NCBI RefSeq assembly: GCF_025147325.1
Contig: NZ_CP102262.1
Coordinates: 1,240,001 to 1,304,000, forward strand
Origin: Bacteroides stercoris ATCC 43183
GTDB lineage: Bacteria; Bacteroidota; Bacteroidia; Bacteroidales; Bacteroidaceae
Direction: 5' to 3'
Length of the DNA stretch: 64,000 nucleotides
Shown in pieces: positions 59,321 to 64,000 of this stretch. A program made the translations under genes and the position numbers. Position 1 is the stretch's first letter. The number at the start of each line of letters is the position of its first letter. The notes beneath the pieces were generated by a model. It did not search any database. It saw only the letters and a program-made list of their open reading frames with translations, and was not told the DNA's origin.

Positions 59321-61027
59321 ATGAATACGGAAATTTTAGGTGTAGTTTTACAGATTTTCCTGTTGGTGGCGATTTCTTATCCGCTGGGAAAATATATTGC
59401 GAAGGTTTATAAAGGAGAGAAGACATGGTCGGACTTTATGAAACCGCTAGAGAGACTGATATTTAAGGTAGCGGGCGTTAATCCCAATGAAGAAATGAAC
59501 TGGAAGCAGTTCCTCAAGGCGTTGCTGATATTGAATGCTTTCTGGTTTGTCTGGGGAATGGTGCTGTTGGTCAGTCAAGGATGGCTGCCGCTGAATCCTG
59601 ACGGTAATGGCCCGCAAACTCCCGACCAGGCATTCAATACCTGCATCAGTTTTATGGTAAACTGTAACTTGCAGCATTATTCCGGTGAGAGCGGACTGAC
59701 GTATTTTACCCAGTTGTTCGTCATCATGCTCTTCCAGTTTATTACCGCAGCGACAGGTATGGCGGCTATGGCGGGCATTATGAAGTCCATCAGCCGTAAA
59801 ACAACGAATACAATCGGTAACTTCTGGAACTTTCTTGTATTGAGTTGCACGCGTATTCTTTTGCCGCTTTCCCTGATTGTCGGCTTTATCCTTATTACAC
59901 AAGGTACTCCGATGGGTTTTGACGGTAAGATGGAGGTGACTACGCTTGAAGGACAGGAACAAACGGTGTCACAAGGGCCGGTGGCTGCCATCGTTCCTAT
60001 CAAGCAGTTGGGTACGAACGGCGGTGGTTACTTCGGCGTAAATTCGTCTCATCCGTTGGAAAATCCTACCTACCTGTCCAATATCGTAGAATGCTGGTCT
60101 ATCCTGATTATACCTATGGCTATGGTTTTTGCGTTGGGTTTTTATACAAAACGGATGAAACTGGCTTATAGTATTTACGGCGTAATGCTCTGTGCCTATT
60201 TGGCGGGTGTCGGCATCAATGTTTATCAGGAGATGAACGGTAATCCTCGCATTGACGATATGGGCATTGCACAGGACAATGGGGCTATGGAAGGCAAGGA
60301 AGTCCGTCTGGGAGCAGGTGCTACCGCATTATGGAGCATTACAACTACGGTTACTTCCAACGGTTCCGTCAATGGCATGCACGATTCTACGATGCCCCTG
60401 TCCGGTATGATGGAGATGCTGAACATGCAGATAAACACTTGGTTCGGCGGTGTCGGTGTAGGGTGGATGAACTATTATACATTTATCATTATCGCAGTCT
60501 TTATCAGCGGACTGATGGTGGGACGTACACCGGAGTTTCTCGGAAAGAAAGTGGAAGCCCGGGAGATGAAAATAGCAACAATCGTTGCGCTGCTTCATCC
60601 GTTTGTGATATTGGTAGGCACGGCTCTGTCTTGTTACCTCCTTGCGCACCATCCGGAGTTTGTAGAGAGTGAGGGCGGCTGGCTGAACAATCCCGGTTTT
60701 CACGGGCTGAGCGAGCAATTCTATGAATTTACTTCGTGCGCTGCCAACAACGGCTCCGGTTTCGAAGGCTTGGGCGACAATACTTATTTCTGGAACTATG
60801 CCTGCGGTTGGGTACTTATTCTGAGCCGTTTTCTTCCTATTGTAGGGCAGGTTGCCATTGCTGGTCTGTTGGCGCAGAAGAGATTTATTCCCGAAAGTGC
60901 CGGTACGCTGAAAACCGATACGTTCACCTTTGCCGTAATGACTTTTGCCGTAATCTTTATCGTGGCAGCTTTGTCTTTCTTCCCGGCACATGCGTTGAGT
61001 ACTATTGCCGAACACTTCAGTTTGTAA
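59321..61027 (+). CDS. kdpA: KdpA, potassium-channel-like subunit
   Basis: 568 residues, the normal length. Ten membrane helices and four pore-loop motifs: VNCNLQHYSGESG, GTNGGGYFGVNSSHP, VTSNGSVNGMHDSTM and TSCAANNGSGFEG (selectivity filters). It binds and passes potassium ions with very high affinity in the P-type ATPase complex KdpFABC in the inner membrane. Runs into kdpB after 20 bp. Confidence 0.97.
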   Translation: MNTEILGVVLQIFLLVAISYPLGKYIAKVYKGEKTWSDFMKPLERLIFKVAGVNPNEEMNWKQFLKALLILNAFWFVWGMVLLVSQGWLPLNPDGNGPQTPDQAFNTCISFMVNCNLQHYSGESGLTYFTQLFVIMLFQFITAATGMAAMAGIMKSISRKTTNTIGNFWNFLVLSCTRILLPLSLIVGFILITQGTPMGFDGKMEVTTLEGQEQTVSQGPVAAIVPIKQLGTNGGGYFGVNSSHPLENPTYLSNIVECWSILIIPMAMVFALGFYTKRMKLAYSIYGVMLCAYLAGVGINVYQEMNGNPRIDDMGIAQDNGAMEGKEVRLGAGATALWSITTTVTSNGSVNGMHDSTMPLSGMMEMLNMQINTWFGGVGVGWMNYYTFIIIAVFISGLMVGRTPEFLGKKVEAREMKIATIVALLHPFVILVGTALSCYLLAHHPEFVESEGGWLNNPGFHGLSEQFYEFTSCAANNGSGFEGLGDNTYFWNYACGWVLILSRFLPIVGQVAIAGLLAQKRFIPESAGTLKTDTFTFAVMTFAVIFIVAALSFFPAHALSTIAEHFSL

Positions 61028-61047
61028 CGAGATAAGAATAATCAGAT

Positions 61048-63102
61048 ATGTTTATGAAGGATAAAAAATCAGCTTCTTTGTTTCAAAAGGAGCAAGTAAT
61101 GGAAAGTTTGAAACAGTCATTCGTGAAGTTGAATCCGCGGGTGATGATAAAGAATCCGATCATGTTCACTGTGGAGCTGGTGACATTGGTGATGCTGGTA
61201 GTCTGCATCCTCTCTTTGGGAACATCGGAATACGGGACGTTCGGTTATAACTTCCTGGTGTTTGTGATATTGTTTGTCACTTTGTTGTTTGCCAACTTTG
61301 CCGAGGCCATTGCCGAAGCCCGTGGCAAGGCACAGGCGGACAGCCTGCGTAAAACGCGTGAAGAAACGCCCGCAAAGGTTTTGGTGGAAGGCAAGTTACG
61401 CACTGTAAGCAGCGCACGTCTCAAGAAGGGAGACTTCTTTGTTTGCGAAGCCGGCGATACGATTCCTGCCGATGGCGAGATTGTGGAAGGGTTGGCTTCT
61501 ATTGACGAGAGTGCCATTACCGGTGAATCCGCTCCGGTAATCCGTGAGGCGGGCGGTGATAAAAGCTCCGTTACCGGCGGTACGAAAGTGCTGTCGGATA
61601 AGATAAAGGTGTTGGTTACGCAGCAACCGGGCGAGAGTTTCCTCGACAAGATGATTGCGCTGGTAGAGGGTGCCACCCGGAAGAAAACACCGAACGAAAT
61701 AGCGCTGACTATCTTATTGGCCGGTTTTACGTTAGTGTTCGTAATCGTATGTATTACGTTGATTCCGATGGCGGACTATACCAATATCGACCATCCGGGT
61801 ACGTATATCTCTATTGCGGCTATTCTTTCATTGTTTGTCTGCCTGATACCGACAACCATCGGCGGCTTGCTTTCGGCAATCGGTATTGCCGGTATGGATC
61901 GTGCTCTGCGTGCCAATGTAATTACAAAATCGGGCAAAGCCGTTGAAACTGCCGGTGACATTGATACGTTGCTGTTGGACAAGACCGGTACAATTACTAT
62001 CGGTAATCGTAAGGCTACCAAGTTTCATCCGGCTCCGGGCATTGATGAAAAGGTGTTTGTAGAGGCTTGCCTATTGTCCTCGCTTTCCGATGAAACCCCG
62101 GAAGGAAAGTCCGTCATCGAGTTGGGGCGTGAGAACGGACATCGTATGCGCGACCTCAATACTGCGGGAGCCCACATGATTAAGTTTACGGCCGAAACCA
62201 AATGTTCCGGTGTCGACCTGCAAGACGGTACTCAAATCCGCAAAGGTGCGTTCGATGCGATTCGTCGGATTGTGGAAAGCGCGGGGAATAAATTCCCGAA
62301 AGAAGTGGAAGAAGCGATTGCCGTCATTTCGGGCAATGGCGGTACCCCGCTGGTAGTGTGTGTCAATAAAGCGGTATTGGGAGTCATAGAATTGCAGGAC
62401 ATTATCAAGCCGGGCATCCAGGAACGCTTTGAACGTCTTCGTAAAATGGGGGTGAAGACGGTCATGGTGACCGGTGACAACCCGTTGACCGCCAAATATA
62501 TTGCCGAAAAAGCCGGTGTGGATGATTTCATTGCCGAAGCAAAGCCGGAGGATAAAATGGAGTATATCAAGAAAGAACAGCAGGCCGGCAAACTGGTTGC
62601 CATGATGGGAGACGGAACCAATGATGCCCCCGCGCTGGCGCAGGCAAATGTGGGGGTTGCCATGAATAGCGGTACGCAGGCTGCAAAGGAAGCCGGCAAT
62701 ATGGTAGACCTTGACAATGACCCGACCAAGCTGATTGAAATAGTAGAGATAGGCAAGCAGTTGCTGATGACGCGCGGTACGCTTACGACTTTCTCCATTG
62801 CGAATGATGTGGCCAAATACTTTGCTATTATTCCCGCACTGTTCATGGTTGCTATCCCTCAATTGGCCCCATTGAATATCATGGGGTTGCATAGCCCTGA
62901 AACGGCCATTCTTTCGGCTATCATCTTTAATGCTGTCATCATTCCCATACTGATACCGTTGGCTTTGAGAGGCGTCCGGTACAAACCGATCGGCGCAAGC
63001 GCGTTACTGCGCCGCAACTTGCTGATTTATGGTTTGGGTGGTGTCATAGCGCCGTTCATAGGTATTAAGTTAATAGATATGTTTGTCAGTTTGTTTTTTT
63101 AA
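61048..63102 (+). CDS. kdpB: KdpB, P-type ATPase catalytic subunit
   Basis: 684 residues. Catalytic motifs in order: actuator loop [14 protein letters not shown], phosphorylation site [20 protein letters not shown] (Asp of DKTGT), nucleotide-binding KGAFDAI, hinge [12 protein letters not shown] and [20 protein letters not shown]. Ends in membrane helices. It hydrolyses ATP to drive potassium uptake by KdpA. An internal start at 61054 (MKDKK) is possible; the listed start MFMKDKK follows ATCAGAT without a strong site. Confidence 0.97.
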   Translation: MFMKDKKSASLFQKEQVMESLKQSFVKLNPRVMIKNPIMFTVELVTLVMLVVCILSLGTSEYGTFGYNFLVFVILFVTLLFANFAEAIAEARGKAQADSLRKTREETPAKVLVEGKLRTVSSARLKKGDFFVCEAGDTIPADGEIVEGLASIDESAITGESAPVIREAGGDKSSVTGGTKVLSDKIKVLVTQQPGESFLDKMIALVEGATRKKTPNEIALTILLAGFTLVFVIVCITLIPMADYTNIDHPGTYISIAAILSLFVCLIPTTIGGLLSAIGIAGMDRALRANVITKSGKAVETAGDIDTLLLDKTGTITIGNRKATKFHPAPGIDEKVFVEACLLSSLSDETPEGKSVIELGRENGHRMRDLNTAGAHMIKFTAETKCSGVDLQDGTQIRKGAFDAIRRIVESAGNKFPKEVEEAIAVISGNGGTPLVVCVNKAVLGVIELQDIIKPGIQERFERLRKMGVKTVMVTGDNPLTAKYIAEKAGVDDFIAEAKPEDKMEYIKKEQQAGKLVAMMGDGTNDAPALAQANVGVAMNSGTQAAKEAGNMVDLDNDPTKLIEIVEIGKQLLMTRGTLTTFSIANDVAKYFAIIPALFMVAIPQLAPLNIMGLHSPETAILSAIIFNAVIIPILIPLALRGVRYKPIGASALLRRNLLIYGLGGVIAPFIGIKLIDMFVSLFF

Positions 63103-63119
63103 TTTAAAATAAAAAGAAA

Positions 63120-63695
63120 ATGAAAACTCTTTGGAAATCAGTTAGAATAACCGTCGCTTTCTGCATATTCTTTTCCGTGTTCTATATCCTTGTATTGTGG
63201 ATATTCGCACAATTTGCAGGGCCGAATAAAGGAAATGCCGAGGTATTGACCCTGAACGGCAAGGCAGTGGGCGCTGCCAACGTGGGGCAGATGTTTACGG
63301 AAGACATTTATTTTTGGGGACGGCCTTCCTGTGCCGGTGACGGTTATGATGCAAGCAGCTCGGCAGGTAGCAATAAAGGCCCTGCAAATGAAGAATACCT
63401 TGCGGAAGTGGAAGCGCGTATAGATACATTCTTGCTGCATCATCCTTATTTGCAGCGTAAAGAAGTTCCTGCCGAAATGGTAACGGCCAGCGCTTCGGGG
63501 CTTGATCCCGATATTACGCCTGCCAGTGCTTATGTACAGGTAAAGCGTGTGGCTGAGGCAAGGGGAATGGATGAGGCTACTGTCCGGGGCATCGTTGACA
63601 AGGCTGTTGAAAAACCGTTGCTGGGATTGTTCGGTACGGCGAAAGTGAATGTGCTGAAACTGAATATTGCATTGGAAAAAGCAAATGGAAAATAA
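63120..63695 (+). CDS. kdpC: KdpC, potassium-pump accessory subunit
   Basis: 191 residues. One N-terminal membrane helix (ITVAFCIFFSVFYILVLWIF) and a periplasmic domain with the typical FTEDIYFWGRPSCAGDGYDA, SSAGSNKGPANEEYLAEVEA and MVTASASGLDPDITPASAYV motifs. It assembles KdpB with KdpA and raises nucleotide affinity. It follows kdpB after 17 bp. Confidence 0.96.
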   Translation: MKTLWKSVRITVAFCIFFSVFYILVLWIFAQFAGPNKGNAEVLTLNGKAVGAANVGQMFTEDIYFWGRPSCAGDGYDASSSAGSNKGPANEEYLAEVEARIDTFLLHHPYLQRKEVPAEMVTASASGLDPDITPASAYVQVKRVAEARGMDEATVRGIVDKAVEKPLLGLFGTAKVNVLKLNIALEKANGK

Positions 63696-63702
63696 GAAAA
63701 TA

Positions 63703-64000
63703 ATGAAAGATATGAATCGGGTAAAAGTAACGGTAATAGGCGTTATTGCCGCTTTGGCAGTAAATTTTATGGGAGTGGATAAAGTGCAGGCGCAGGAATT
63801 TAAGATACAGGGTGATTTGATCAGTTCCTATGTATGGCGCGGCTTTTATCAAACCGGAGTTAGTTTCCAGCCGACTTTAGGCTTTGGGATAGGCGGCTTT
63901 GCGTTGACGGCATGGGGCTCTACCGATTTCGATGGAACAAGTTCCTCGGACGGTGAGGCTGCCAAAGAAATAGATTTGACGGCAGCTTATACGTTCGGTG
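63703..64000 (+). CDS. Outer-membrane protein after kdpC, partial (TorF-like)
   Basis: ATG at 63703, seven bases after the kdpC stop; 99 residues before the window ends. A signal peptide (VTVIGVIAALAVNFMGVDKV ... QAQ) is followed by strands (IQGDLISSYVWRGFYQTGVS, FGIGGFALTAWGSTDFDG) of a barrel, as in the TorF-type outer-membrane proteins that often sit by kdp in Bacteroidetes. It may aid potassium entry through the outer membrane. The family name is from memory. Confidence 0.7.
   Translation, partial: MKDMNRVKVTVIGVIAALAVNFMGVDKVQAQEFKIQGDLISSYVWRGFYQTGVSFQPTLGFGIGGFALTAWGSTDFDGTSSSDGEAAKEIDLTAAYTFG

Overview
The window looks like a chromosomal segment of a Bacteroides species. The evidence is the SusC-type TonB-dependent receptor, glycan-processing lipoproteins and outer-membrane proteins of Bacteroidales families, and repeated promoters of the Bacteroides type (-33 TTTG or TTG, about 19-20 bp, then -7 TAnnTTTG), with few strong Shine-Dalgarno sites. 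Species cannot be told from the sequence alone.

Layout. (1) 1-6.1 kb, minus strand: a regulator with TPR-like repeats and a C-terminal helix-turn-helix, a PKD/glycerophosphodiesterase lipoprotein and a SusC receptor running off the left edge, probably a phosphodiester-related uptake locus; then a small lipoprotein. (2) 6.1-11.5 kb, an accessory patch: a radical-SAM/SPASM relic, a serine recombinase, a HipBA-type toxin-antitoxin pair, a DUF234-type AAA ATPase, and a Y-family DNA polymerase gene that breaks off mid-gene and continues in frame into a glycoside hydrolase family 2 gene lacking its own 5' end. (3) 11.5-19.9 kb, plus strand: the GH2 remainder, two large six-hairpin-type glycosidase-like proteins and a frameshifted stub of a DUF5060-type gene, i.e. 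the remains of a polysaccharide-utilisation gene set. (4) 19,973-36,668: an integrated element in the 3' end of a tRNA-Pro(CGG) gene, bounded by an 18-bp direct repeat. It carries a tyrosine integrase, HTH proteins, a DUF3987-type helicase, a VirE/PriCT-2-type primase-like protein, a gp10-like and a tape-measure-like protein, HicAB, an XRE repressor and several unknown small genes, but no visible terminase, portal, capsid or lysis gene. (5) 36.6-64 kb, core genome: tRNA-Phe/tRNA-Pro, malate dehydrogenase, a CvfB-like S1 protein, a TolC/MFP/MacB-type exporter, a ROK glucokinase, ribosomal protein L19, a split 5'-nucleotidase with a GH3-beta-lactamase fusion, a beta-barrel protein, a DUF4136 lipoprotein, an aldo/keto reductase, aspartate kinase, an NtrC-type response regulator and the kdpFABC potassium pump operon.

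How parts work together. The sigma-54 type regulator lies directly upstream of kdp, and a GG-N10-GC (-24/-12) promoter is visible before the kdp genes, so potassium uptake here is probably under sigma-54 control. The integrated element cuts the tRNA operon off from its original terminator but brings its own terminator to the same place. The most unusual structural signal is three intergenic arrays with exactly 22-bp period (16,360-16,447; 54,451-54,560; 58,791-58,922). Each unit holds a short inverted repeat; the unit sequence differs between loci but the geometry is the same.
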